A stretch of DNA of 36,586 bases from positions 1 through 36,586 of the forward strand of contig NZ_SUPK01000014.1 of assembly GCF_005049045.1 (NCBI RefSeq), read 5' to 3'. The notes beneath the pieces are model-generated. The model did no database searches, was not told where the DNA came from, and worked only from the letters and a program-made list of their open reading frames with translations. Of this stretch, positions 14,518-21,874 are shown one piece after another. Every line of letters begins with the position of its first letter. The first letter of the stretch is position 1. The stretch comes from Cohnella pontilimi (GTDB lineage: Bacteria; Bacillota; Bacilli; Paenibacillales; Paenibacillaceae). A program made the translations under genes and the position numbers.

Positions 14518-15350
14518 CGGGACAACTTGTGGCTTTTGCCGGGTCTACGCCGAATATCGGTACGACGCTTACAGCATTCGGAACGGCTTACCGGATCGCC
14601 TCCGTAACGGGCCGCAAGGTCGGGTATTTATGCCTCAACTTGAAAAGCGCCAAAACCCATCTATACCTCGGCATCGACAAACCGGAGGTGACGCTCGACG
14701 GCGTTCGCCCCGAGCTTCGGGCAGGGACGATGACGGGGGACAAGCTGCTGCAATACGCTTACCGTTCGCCTAGGCTTGGGACCCTGCAGATCCTGTTCGG
14801 CAATTTAGCCCGGGAGCAGGCGGAATATTATGAGCCGGACGATTTACTCCGGCTGCTGGAAGCCTCCCGCCAAGCCTTCGACCTCACCATCGCAGACGTC
14901 AGCGCTTATTGGGATAACGCGGCCACCGTGTGCGCGATGAGGGAAGCGGACGAACGATTTTTGGTCACGACGGGATATTTGAGTCATTTTCAAGAGGACG
15001 TACAGCGCTGGACGGGGCAGGTCGGTGCGATGTTCGGACTTACGCCCAATGATTTTCGGCTCGTCCTGCTTCAAGGAGCTCACCGAGGAACGGGGGGATT
15101 CGGGATGAAAGAAATCAGAAAAGAGACCGGCTGTCACTCCTTTACGGAGTTGAATCTGCTCGAAAGCGTTCACTTACAGCTGGACAGCGGACGTCTGGAT
15201 GAGTGGCTGGCTGCCGAGGAACGGAATGCGGCCAGGTTCGACGCGGTGGCTGGGCCGCTGCTGCAGCAATTGGATTGGGTCGAAAGGATACGGCGCACGG
15301 AACCGCCATGGCTGCGCAAGCTGTTTGGTCATCGGCGGGGGCGCAGATGA
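14514..15350 (+). CDS. TadZ/CpaE-like ParA-type protein with degenerate P-loop
   Basis: The 278-residue protein has the MinD/ParA-like layout: an N-terminal strand and P-loop position (residues 8-18), GYLCLNLKS (~37-45), FDLTIADVSAYWDN (~122-135), where the Asp of the switch II segment lies, and FLVTTGYLSHFQED. The P-loop reads GSTPNIGTT and lacks both the signature Lys and the GK(T/S) Lys of deviant Walker A motifs, so nucleotide hydrolysis is doubtful. TadZ and CpaE proteins localise the pilus machine to a site in the cell and are known to have atypical Walker motifs. The gene is overlapped by ATGA on both sides. Confidence 0.78.
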   Translation: MTGQLVAFAGSTPNIGTTLTAFGTAYRIASVTGRKVGYLCLNLKSAKTHLYLGIDKPEVTLDGVRPELRAGTMTGDKLLQYAYRSPRLGTLQILFGNLAREQAEYYEPDDLLRLLEASRQAFDLTIADVSAYWDNAATVCAMREADERFLVTTGYLSHFQEDVQRWTGQVGAMFGLTPNDFRLVLLQGAHRGTGGFGMKEIRKETGCHSFTELNLLESVHLQLDSGRLDEWLAAEERNAARFDAVAGPLLQQLDWVERIRRTEPPWLRKLFGHRRGRR

Positions 15351-16753
15351 GCGGCGCAAGCGGCAAATTTTCGACCACCGCTTATGCAGCCGACTTGCAG
15401 GTACATCACCGGGACGGGGAATCGCCCGAACGGGAGGGCTCGGGCAGCAGTGATTCTTCGCCGTTGCTCGCGTTAACCGAGGAAGCCCGTCATATGTTGG
15501 CCGCTCCCCGCGGATGGAGCGAGGAAGAACGCCGCCGGTACGCCGAGAAGCTGAACCGGGCGGTCATCGGATTTCCGCAGGAGCGGGCCGAGCTTCTCGC
15601 CGTCATATCCGACTGGATCATCAAGAAAAGGCTTCAGCACGTATCGGTGGGAGGGCTTCCCTACGGGACGCTGGCCGAAGCTTTGTTCGCGGAAGTGATC
15701 GGCATGAATGTGCTCGAGCTCGTGCTTCGCAGCCGGGAAGGTCTCGAGGAAGTGCAGGTGGTGGGCACCCGGATCTTCGAAGTCAGGGACGGCCGGGCGG
15801 TCCCGTCTCCCTACCGGTTTCAGGATGTCAGTCAAGTGGAACGCATCCAGCAAAATCTCGTGCTATTCAACAATGACCGGATCAACCCCCGAAAGCGGTG
15901 GGCGGAAGTGCTGCTGCTCGACGGCTCCAGGGTGACGATGACCGGATTCGGGTTTACAGCCCAGCCGACGCTCACCATACGTTTTTACACCGTGCGGCGG
16001 TTCGATCTCGATACGTTATGCCGGCCGGAATACCGGACGATTGACCAGCCATTGCGCCGGCTGCTTCTGGCCGTCGTGCGAAGCCGGTTCAACATGGTCG
16101 TCATCGGAGCGACCAATACCGGCAAAACGCATTTGATCAAAGCGTTGATCGCGGAGATGCCGGACGAGGAAAGAATCGTCACCATCGAAACCCGTCATGA
16201 ACTGATGCTTGCCCGGGACTTTCCGAATAAAAACGTGATCGAATACGAGGCCGACGAAGAGGACCCGGCACACGGGCCGAGGCAGGCTTTCAAGCTGGCG
16301 CTTCGACAGTCGCCCCAGCGCATCTGTCATGCCGAGATTCGCGATGAAGACGCCAATATTTATGTGCGGGCTTGTACGCGCGGGCATGAAGGCAGCATCA
16401 CCTCGGTGCACGTCAGTGCGCTGGAGGATGTGCCGGATGCGATTGCGGATATGTGTCTGCTGGACGGCAGGGGCATGAATCCGGTTCGGCTTGCCCGACG
16501 GATTGCCGAGCATGTCACGCAAATCGGATTCGAGATGCGGTTGATCGGCGGCGTACGGAAGCTGGTACGGGTCGGCGAATTTTATTGGGAGAACGGGGAA
16601 ATCAAATTGCGGGATCTTGCCCGCTACGACGAAGCCGGGGACCGATGGGTGTATCCCGAGCCCTTCTCCGCCAAGTCGTCGGACCGTATCCGCCGGATGG
16701 ATCCCGACAGCTTCGAGTGGCTGTACGGACGGGGAGGGATCGCGGCTTGCTGA
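15347..16753 (+). CDS. TadA/CpaF-type secretion ATPase
   Basis: The 468-residue protein is a GspE/VirB11-superfamily ATPase powering pilus assembly. It has an N-terminal helical domain (~50-150, with FPQERAELLAVISDWIIKK), then the catalytic domain with Walker A GATNTGKT at 254-261. VTIETRHELML (~276-286) is the Asp-box region, ALRQSPQRICHAEIRDEDA (~318-336) the Walker B region, and TRGHEGSITSVHVSA (~342-356) the His box. The CpaF consensus is R.(R)P..I..GE(I/V)R; here the Walker B segment reads RICHAEIRDED, a mild departure. The ATG overlaps the preceding stop (ATGA). The first ~45 residues are Ser/Glu-rich and probably disordered. Confidence 0.88.
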   Translation: MSGASGKFSTTAYAADLQVHHRDGESPEREGSGSSDSSPLLALTEEARHMLAAPRGWSEEERRRYAEKLNRAVIGFPQERAELLAVISDWIIKKRLQHVSVGGLPYGTLAEALFAEVIGMNVLELVLRSREGLEEVQVVGTRIFEVRDGRAVPSPYRFQDVSQVERIQQNLVLFNNDRINPRKRWAEVLLLDGSRVTMTGFGFTAQPTLTIRFYTVRRFDLDTLCRPEYRTIDQPLRRLLLAVVRSRFNMVVIGATNTGKTHLIKALIAEMPDEERIVTIETRHELMLARDFPNKNVIEYEADEEDPAHGPRQAFKLALRQSPQRICHAEIRDEDANIYVRACTRGHEGSITSVHVSALEDVPDAIADMCLLDGRGMNPVRLARRIAEHVTQIGFEMRLIGGVRKLVRVGEFYWENGEIKLRDLARYDEAGDRWVYPEPFSAKSSDRIRRMDPDSFEWLYGRGGIAAC

Positions 16754-17682
16754 CGGGAAGCCTCGCCGCATTGTGCGCGCTATTATTTTTTCTTTTGTAC
16801 GGCAGTTTCCGACTCGGTTTGGAGGCGGCGTGGTCCAGGTGGGGCAGGAAACGGAGGCTTTCCGCCCGGAAGTCTTGGGACTGGAGCCGGGCTGCATTAT
16901 TACGCGGAACGCGGTTCAGGCGGCCGTACGATCACATGGAGGATCTTCTTGCCGCCGTCCGATGGAAGATCCGTACCGGCTCGTTCGTCTCCGGGTCCGT
17001 TTTTCTCGCGATGACCGGTTTGGCAGCAGGCGCCCTGCTGTTTCAGTCGGTGCGATCGGCAGCGTTGTTGGCGGTCATGCTGGGCAGCTTTCCCTATCTG
17101 ATTTTGCGGATGCGGCTGGTCAGTCGCCAAATGGCGACCCGGCTTGAGTTTTTGCCTGCCGTGGAATTGTTCTATCAATGCTATTTGGTCACGGGCTGCC
17201 GGCATGTCCGAACTGCACTGCAAAAAACGGTGGAGGAGCGGCGCCTGCCCGGAGAAGTGCACGCCGTCTTCGATCAGCTTTACCGCGCACTTTCGGTGAG
17301 CGGTGACGACGAGGAGAGCATCCGCCGGTTTACCTTGGCGTTCGGTCATGTTTGGGCCGATTATTTCGGCAGCATTTTGAAGGTGGCGCTGTCGGAAGGA
17401 AACAACGTGTCGCAAAACCTAAAAGAGCTGATCGACGACATGCGCAAAGCGCAGTTGACGAATCAACAGGAGCGCCATCGGCTTCTGGAGATCCGGCTGG
17501 CCAATTTTACGCCCGCGTTGTTCCTGGTGTTATTTCTCGGAATCAACTTCCGGATGAATCCCGAAGGCAGTTACCGCTACTATGTGCTCGATCCGGGAGG
17601 ACGCGGCATGCTGCTTAACGCATTGGCGCTATTGTTCGGTTCGCTGCTGATGGGATTATATCTTTCGCGAAAGAAGATGTAG
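16747..17682 (+). CDS. TadB-like inner-membrane pilus platform protein
   Basis: A 311-residue protein with an N-terminal membrane segment (~3-20), a basic loop, a pair of membrane segments (~83-125), a cytosolic helical domain (~130-245, resembling the type II secretion F domain: EFLPAVELFYQCYLVTG, then ALSEGNNVSQNLKELIDDM) and two C-terminal segments. This is the TadB layout; TadB and TadC form the membrane platform driven by TadA. The TTG at 16747 is chosen because GGGGAGGG (16731-16738) lies 8 bases upstream; it overlaps the end of tadA by 7 bases. Confidence 0.82.
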   Translation: MLTGSLAALCALLFFLLYGSFRLGLEAAWSRWGRKRRLSARKSWDWSRAALLRGTRFRRPYDHMEDLLAAVRWKIRTGSFVSGSVFLAMTGLAAGALLFQSVRSAALLAVMLGSFPYLILRMRLVSRQMATRLEFLPAVELFYQCYLVTGCRHVRTALQKTVEERRLPGEVHAVFDQLYRALSVSGDDEESIRRFTLAFGHVWADYFGSILKVALSEGNNVSQNLKELIDDMRKAQLTNQQERHRLLEIRLANFTPALFLVLFLGINFRMNPEGSYRYYVLDPGGRGMLLNALALLFGSLLMGLYLSRKKM

Positions 17683-17706
17683 AGCTTGAAGAAGAGGTGA
17701 TGCCAA

Positions 17707-18597
17707 GTGACGGAGTACGGGAACGTCCTTTATTCCTGGACAGGCTGGCTGGCGCAAATCCTGCTTGCTTTTGCGGGCTTTGCCGGAATCTTGAGGCTTG
17801 CAGCAGTTCGCCGCTCAAGGTGGAGAATTTCCCGGCGGGGATGGCACTTGAAGGAGGTGCCGTTCTGGTTCCTCAAACTGTGGGGAGCAGCTGAGGAAGG
17901 CATAGCGCTTCAACAGCGCCGCGTGCTGTTAACGGGCTGCGGTCTCCGGCTGGACCCCGGCTTGTACTTGGCATGCCGCCGAATGTTCATCTCGCTGTTC
18001 ACTTTGGTTGCGGCCTTGACATGGGCGATGTTGACTGCCGGAATCTGCTCGCTGAAGGCGTGGAACGTGGTTCTAATCTGTGCCGTGCTTGCGGCGGGGG
18101 CCTATTTCGACAACGGATGGTTAACGGCGCTTCGCCGCTACCGCACTGACAGAATTCGGAGGGAATTGGCTGCGGTAAGCAGCCAGCTGCTCTATTACAC
18201 AGGATCGCGCCTGCACCTGCACGGTAAGCTGATGAGGTGTCTGCCGCTGACCCGGCTTATCCGCGGGGAAATGGAGCTGCTGCTCAACGAATGGTACCAC
18301 GATCCGGATCGGGCGCTTCAGCGATTCAAGGAGCGGTTAGGAACGGACGAATCATACGGCTTTACCGAGAGCCTGCGTTCTTTGAGGCTGAACGAGAGCG
18401 AAGAGGTTTATGATCTGCTTCGCGCCATGGTCCGGGATTACAAGGCCAAGATCGAGCTGGCGAGGGACGGACGCAAAGAGACGGCTTCTTATGTGCTTTT
18501 CGTGCTGGCTGGAATTCCGATTCTTTACACCTTTCAAATCTTTCTTTATCCCTGGGTTCAGGAAGCGGCCAAGCTGTTTGAGGCCTTAAATCCGTAA
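17707..18597 (+). CDS. TadC-like inner-membrane pilus platform protein
   Basis: A 296-residue membrane protein with segments near residues 12-32, 95-115 and 120-140, a cytosolic helical domain (~150-260, including ELAAVSSQLLYYTGSRLHL and SLRLNESEEVYDLLRAMV) and a final hydrophobic hairpin (SYVLFVLAGIPILYTF). The layout parallels the upstream TadB-like protein and fits TadC. The GTG start follows GAGGTGATG at a short spacing, and 24 bases separate it from tadB. Sequence conservation to classical TadC is weak, so the name rests partly on gene order. Confidence 0.72.
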   Translation: MTEYGNVLYSWTGWLAQILLAFAGFAGILRLAAVRRSRWRISRRGWHLKEVPFWFLKLWGAAEEGIALQQRRVLLTGCGLRLDPGLYLACRRMFISLFTLVAALTWAMLTAGICSLKAWNVVLICAVLAAGAYFDNGWLTALRRYRTDRIRRELAAVSSQLLYYTGSRLHLHGKLMRCLPLTRLIRGEMELLLNEWYHDPDRALQRFKERLGTDESYGFTESLRSLRLNESEEVYDLLRAMVRDYKAKIELARDGRKETASYVLFVLAGIPILYTFQIFLYPWVQEAAKLFEALNP

Positions 18598-18615
18598 CGA
18601 AAGGAGGTGCGAATG

Positions 18616-18765
18616 ATGCGCAATATATTGATCACCGTGATGATGCTGATCGTGGTAGCGGTCATGTTCAATACGATCATCGCCCAAGATAACACCGGTA
18701 CACGCGCCCGGATTGAAACGCAGGGCACGACGGCCAATACGACAATCGGCAATCTTCAGCCTTAA
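18616..18765 (+). CDS. Very short pilin-like membrane protein 1
   Basis: A 49-residue protein that consists of one hydrophobic segment starting at the first residues (MRNILITVMMLIVVAVMF) and a ~27-residue polar tail rich in Thr, Asn and Gln. The ATG at 18616 is preferred over 18613 because GGAGGT (18603-18608) is then 7 bases away and the N-terminus aligns with that of the next gene. It sits where Tad operons often carry Flp pilins or minor pilins, but no type IV prepilin cleavage site is evident, and the hydrophobic segment begins right at the start. It may be a pilin, a minor pilin or a small assembly partner. Confidence 0.7.
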   Translation: MRNILITVMMLIVVAVMFNTIIAQDNTGTRARIETQGTTANTTIGNLQP

Positions 18766-18781
18766 GCGGGAGGCAAGAAGC

Positions 18782-18928
18782 ATGCGTCAAATTTTGATGA
18801 CCGTTCTTTTGATTGTGACCGTCGTTTCTTTATATAGCAGTACGGTGCAAGGAGACGGAGGAACGAAGGATCAAATTCGCGATTCCGGCATCCGGATGGC
18901 GGACGTCATTTCCCGCATCAGTCCATGA
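18782..18928 (+). CDS. Very short pilin-like membrane protein 2, paralogue of protein 1
   Basis: A 48-residue protein with the same design as its neighbour: a membrane segment from residue 1 (MRQILMTVLLIVTVVSLY) and a polar tail ending DVISRISP. The N-termini align without gaps (MR.IL.TV...V). GGGAGG lies 8 bases before the ATG. Its stop overlaps the ATG of the next gene (ATGA). The pair probably arose by duplication. Neither contains Cys, and the tails share little, so they may have distinct roles or form a heteromer. Confidence 0.72.
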   Translation: MRQILMTVLLIVTVVSLYSSTVQGDGGTKDQIRDSGIRMADVISRISP

Positions 18929-19350
18929 AGCAGCTGCTCGTGTTCGTACTGTTCGCCGGCATGTTCTGCTGGCTCATGTTTTCGCCGATTTACAAGCACG
19001 TGCTGGTTATCCGGCAAGCGCTGCTGCAGCAGGAAGCCAATTATTTACTCGAAATCGGCGCCAGCGGCCGTTTCGGTTACATTGACGGCGCCATGCTGGC
19101 CGAGTCGCGGGCGCGTCTGGCCCAACACGGCTTTCAAGCTGCCGCGTTGGAATACGAAGTAAGCTCCACGACCGGAGTTTCCGCGGATGACGCGTCTGCT
19201 CCGGTGCCGCGCGGAGCGGGTATTCGTCTGGTCATTCGTTATCCGTATGACCGGCTGCTCGACATCGACCGGCTGATCGGCGTTGAGCCGCCTCCCGAAG
19301 AGGCCAGGCTTGCGGCCGGCGGAATGAAGATGAGCGAGTTTGTTCCGTGA
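18925..19350 (+). CDS. TadE-like / pseudopilin-like membrane protein
   Basis: A 141-residue protein with an N-terminal hydrophobic segment (~3-22, LLVFVLFAGMFCWLMF) and a soluble domain containing helices (YLLEIGASGRFGYIDGAMLAES) and strands (LEYEVSST, IRLVIRYPY). The pattern of one membrane helix plus a small outer domain resembles TadE-like minor pilins, and its place at the end of a Tad gene set supports this. I do not recognise a specific family. It overlaps the preceding gene by ATGA, so it is co-translated with the short pilin-like proteins. Confidence 0.65.
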   Translation: MKQLLVFVLFAGMFCWLMFSPIYKHVLVIRQALLQQEANYLLEIGASGRFGYIDGAMLAESRARLAQHGFQAAALEYEVSSTTGVSADDASAPVPRGAGIRLVIRYPYDRLLDIDRLIGVEPPPEEARLAAGGMKMSEFVP

Positions 19351-19425
19351 TCGTACACGCGGCCGGTTTATTCACCCCGTTGCCTAGCGTTCGCGGATGT
19401 ACGTACACATTGTTGGAGGGCCGTC

Positions 19426-19911
19426 GTGGCAAAACTGGTGTTCAGTATGCTGATGATCGTCGTTTGGTGGATGCTGCACGCGCTGCAAATGGACGAAGAA
19501 CTGGCACTCGGGACCGTGCATGAAGCGAAGAGTGCCGTAGATCGGGCGGCTCACGCGGCAGCCCAGCAAGTGGACCATTCCAAGCTGGAAATCGGGATCC
19601 CGTCCTTGGAGCAGACACTGGCGGAGGAGGCCGCTGTCGCCTACCTGCGCGAGAATCTGCGACTGGACGCCGGACTTGCTCCACTGCCGGGCAGTTTTTT
19701 GCGGGAAGCCGTCACGATCCAGGAATTTGCCGTGGTCAACGACAACCAGTCGTTTCCGTATACTTACCGCAGCCCGCGTTTTGGTTATGAAGTGACGTTG
19801 AAGCGTCCGGGAGTCGTGCTGATCGTTCATGTCGCGTATCCCCGGCTGTTCGGGGTGTTAGCGCCGGTGCAATGGGACCTGAAAGGGTCCGCGGAGATGG
19901 TGTTCACATGA
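19426..19911 (+). CDS. Second TadE-like / pseudopilin-like protein
   Basis: A 161-residue protein with an N-terminal membrane segment (~4-20, LVFSMLMIVVWWMLHAL) followed by ELALGTVHEAKSAVDRAAHAAAQQVD, a helix with the small-residue spacing typical of pilin-like helices (many TadE/TadG-like and archaeal-style pilins). A beta-rich end follows (RFGYEVTLKRPGVVLIVHVAYP). The GTG start is 6 bases after GGAGGG. It closes the pilus-like operon; a promoter for the next gene follows at once. No prepilin peptidase (TadV/CpaA) gene is in the window, so one must be encoded elsewhere or not be needed. Confidence 0.68.
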   Translation: MAKLVFSMLMIVVWWMLHALQMDEELALGTVHEAKSAVDRAAHAAAQQVDHSKLEIGIPSLEQTLAEEAAVAYLRENLRLDAGLAPLPGSFLREAVTIQEFAVVNDNQSFPYTYRSPRFGYEVTLKRPGVVLIVHVAYPRLFGVLAPVQWDLKGSAEMVFT

Positions 19912-19912
19912 G

Positions 19913-19942
19913 TTGACGGGCGGCGTTCCACTTTGCTGTAAT
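19913..19942 (+). promoter_or_regulatory. Sigma-A-type promoter of the M24 peptidase gene
   Basis: TTGACG (19913-19918), an 18-base spacer, and TGTAAT (19937-19942), immediately after the pilus operon stop. Transcription would start near 19949, about 30 bases before the ATG. Confidence 0.65.
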
Positions 19943-19980
19943 GAAGGTAAATAACGGAACAGCAAAGGGGAGCCGTCTAT

Positions 19981-21183
19981 ATGGAGCAAGCGCCTGCAGA
20001 GGAATGGTTGAAACGACGCCGGAACTTTCAGAAGATGCTGTCTGAGAACGCGATGGAAGGGTGTCTCATTACACAGAACGTTGGCATCTATTACTTCACC
20101 GGTTCGATGCAAACCGGTTATTTGTTCATTCCGGCCGAAGGAGAAGCTGCGTATTACGTCAGACGCAGCTTGACCCGTGCATTATCCGAATCGTCGGTAC
20201 GCACCGTGGATTTGGGATCATTCCGCCAGTTCGGCAGCAGGCTCGCAGAGGATTACCCGAAGTTGTTCGCCTCGGGGACTCCTCGCATCGGGGCAGACTT
20301 GGATGTTTTGCCGGCTCAACTCTATTTGCGGCTGGTCGAGATGTTACCAGATGCAAAGTGGATGGACGCGTCGGTACTGCTCAGACGGCTTCGATCCGTG
20401 AAGTCGCCCTATGAAATCTCCCGGATCGAGAAAGCCGCCCAAGCGGCCGCCGCCGCAGTTGAACATGGAATTCTTCAATTGCGCGAAGGCATGACGGAGC
20501 TCGAGTTGATGGCGACCCTTGAGCAGGTGATGCGAAATGCCGGCCATGCCGGGCTGATGAGAATGAGAGGCTACAACCAGGAGATGCCGACCGGCATGGT
20601 GGCCGCGGGAGAAGCCGCTGCCGAGCCGACCTATTTCGACGGGCCGGCGGGCAGCAGAGGGTTATCGGCGGCCGTCCCGCAAAGCTCCAGTCTTCGGCGG
20701 ATCAAGCACGGCGAGCCGATCCTGATCGATATCGGCTGCTGCATCGACGGCTACGTGATTGATCAAACCCGTACGGCCGTCATCGGCCGGCTTACGCCTC
20801 ATCTCCAAGCTGCGTATGAAACGGCGGAAGCGATACTTCGCAAGACGGAAGCTGCTCTTGCGCCGGGCGTTTCACCGGAAAACCTGTATGAGCAGGCCAT
20901 CGAGATGGCGGCGGAAGCGGGATTGGCCGATCATTTCATGGGATATGGACCGGATCAAGTCAAATTCCTCGGTCACGGGATCGGACTCGAGCTGGACGAA
21001 TGGCCGGTGCTGGCGAAAGGGTTTCGCGACCCGCTTGAACCCGGCATGACGATCGCCGTGGAACCGAAGTTCACTTTCCCCGGACTCGGCGTCGTTGGCA
21101 TTGAAAACACCTATCTCATGACGGAGAACGGATTCCGCACCCTCACGATTTCACCGGAAAAGCTATACGAGTTGTCCGTATAA
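19981..21183 (+). CDS. M24-family Xaa-Pro peptidase-like protein
   Basis: The 400-residue protein has the two-domain layout of M24 aminopeptidase P/prolidase-like enzymes: an N-terminal creatinase-like domain (~1-135) and a pita-bread catalytic domain. The metal ligands are visible: Asp in LIDIGCCIDGYVIDQTRT (~258), Asp in VIDQTRT, His in GHGIGLELDEWP, Glu in AVEPKF and Glu in GIENTYL. It should cleave an N-terminal residue from Xaa-Pro peptides in the cytosol using two metal ions. AAAGGGGAG precedes the ATG. It has its own promoter and terminator and does not seem linked to the pilus genes. Confidence 0.87.
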   Translation: MEQAPAEEWLKRRRNFQKMLSENAMEGCLITQNVGIYYFTGSMQTGYLFIPAEGEAAYYVRRSLTRALSESSVRTVDLGSFRQFGSRLAEDYPKLFASGTPRIGADLDVLPAQLYLRLVEMLPDAKWMDASVLLRRLRSVKSPYEISRIEKAAQAAAAAVEHGILQLREGMTELELMATLEQVMRNAGHAGLMRMRGYNQEMPTGMVAAGEAAAEPTYFDGPAGSRGLSAAVPQSSSLRRIKHGEPILIDIGCCIDGYVIDQTRTAVIGRLTPHLQAAYETAEAILRKTEAALAPGVSPENLYEQAIEMAAEAGLADHFMGYGPDQVKFLGHGIGLELDEWPVLAKGFRDPLEPGMTIAVEPKFTFPGLGVVGIENTYLMTENGFRTLTISPEKLYELSV

Positions 21184-21189
21184 ACTGCT

Positions 21190-21220
21190 GGACGGTTTTT
21201 ATGGATACCGTCCTTTTTTT
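21190..21220 (+). terminator. Intrinsic terminator of the M24 peptidase gene
   Basis: GGACGGT (21190-21196) pairs with ACCGTCC (21207-21213), followed by seven T (21214-21220). A TTGACA -35-like hexamer overlaps the tail at 21219-21224 and may serve the next small gene, though a -10 at proper distance is only weak (TGCTAG). Confidence 0.9.
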
Positions 21221-21288
21221 GACAAACATTTTAAGCCCGTTTTGCTAGTATCCAATCAAGAAGCCGGTTGATTGGAGTGGATGCGGAG

Positions 21289-21474
21289 ATGCTTAAAAAC
21301 GCGATTTTGATCGTAAAGTATGATGGAGAAGTGGACCTTGAAGGTTTTATTGAAGCGGACGGTTATGATGTGTTCGTGACGAACTGCTATGAAGAGTTGG
21401 ACTCTGCCGATGTGGAGAAGATCCAAAGCATCATCGAAGAGAAGTTGAACCTTGAGGATGTTATGGAAGACTAA
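21289..21474 (+). CDS. Small acidic protein, function unknown
   Basis: A 61-residue acidic protein of no family I know. It has an N-terminal strand (AILIVKYDGEVD), a short alpha-beta middle (GYDVFVTNCYEEL) and a C-terminal acidic helix (VEKIQSIIEEKLNLEDVMED), which could be a compact alpha/beta fold. The ATG at 21289 is chosen because GGAGTGG (21273-21279) lies 9 bases upstream; a TTG at 21268 lacks such a site. It is a single gene between two terminators, so it is expressed alone, consistent with a real small gene. Confidence 0.65.
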   Translation: MLKNAILIVKYDGEVDLEGFIEADGYDVFVTNCYEELDSADVEKIQSIIEEKLNLEDVMED

Positions 21475-21495
21475 GATCATTCGCTGGCCCAAACA

Positions 21496-21536
21496 CCCGC
21501 CCCGGATTGTCCCGCGACAACGGGCGGGTCTTTTTT
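21496..21536 (+). terminator. Intrinsic terminator of the small acidic gene
   Basis: CCCGCCC at 21496-21502 pairs with GGGCGGG near 21522-21528, with inner TTGTC/GACAA pairing around CCGC; six T follow (21531-21536). Confidence 0.88.
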
Positions 21537-21540
21537 AGCA

Positions 21541-21654
21541 GGCCAACCACGCTCCCCATAGTAGCTCTCCGCTACTTATCCGCTCACCAACCCGCCAACC
21601 ACGCTCCCCAAAGTAGCTCTCCGCTACTTATTCGCGAATCTACCCGCCAACCCC
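21541..21654. repeat. Tandem 52-bp intergenic repeats, related to the 51-bp array
   Basis: Two units start with GCCAACCACGCTCCCCA at 21542 and 21594, and a third start appears at 21646; the period is 52. Each unit contains AGTAGCTCTCCGCTACTTAT, itself an inverted repeat (AGTAGC/GCTACT). Read on the minus strand, its core AAGTAGCGGAGAGC differs at one base from AAGTAGCAGAGAGC in the array at 10544-10753. The rest of 21655-21790 holds no visible gene. Confidence 0.85.
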
Positions 21655-21791
21655 ATATTGCACACTCAATTTCCGTGTCCCTGACTCCGATAAAAGCATA
21701 CGGCGAGAAAAAAAGGCAGTGTCCGTGATGAGCCTCAAAACGAGGGATCATAGCACATAAATGCCGATTAAAAAATTTTTTTCAAACCTCG

Positions 21792-21819
21792 TGAACGATT
21801 CGGAATGGCCAGACGTATT
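21792..21819 (+). promoter_or_regulatory. Predicted SigY-dependent autoregulatory promoter
   Basis: TGAACG (21792-21797), a 16-base spacer, and CGTATT (21814-21819). From memory, B. subtilis SigY recognises a TGAACG-type -35 and a CGT-type -10 at this spacing upstream of its own operon, so this is likely the autoregulated start of sigY-yxlCDEFG. It lies ~55 bases before the sigY ATG. Confidence 0.65.
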
Positions 21820-21874
21820 AATGGCGTTTCCGGAACATACACAGACCTGATCAGGAAGGCTGGCACCCCGGTCC

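Noticed and set aside
21507..21728. 73-residue open frame over the 52-bp repeats
   Set aside because: It starts inside a terminator and consists of translated repeats; no ribosome site is seen.
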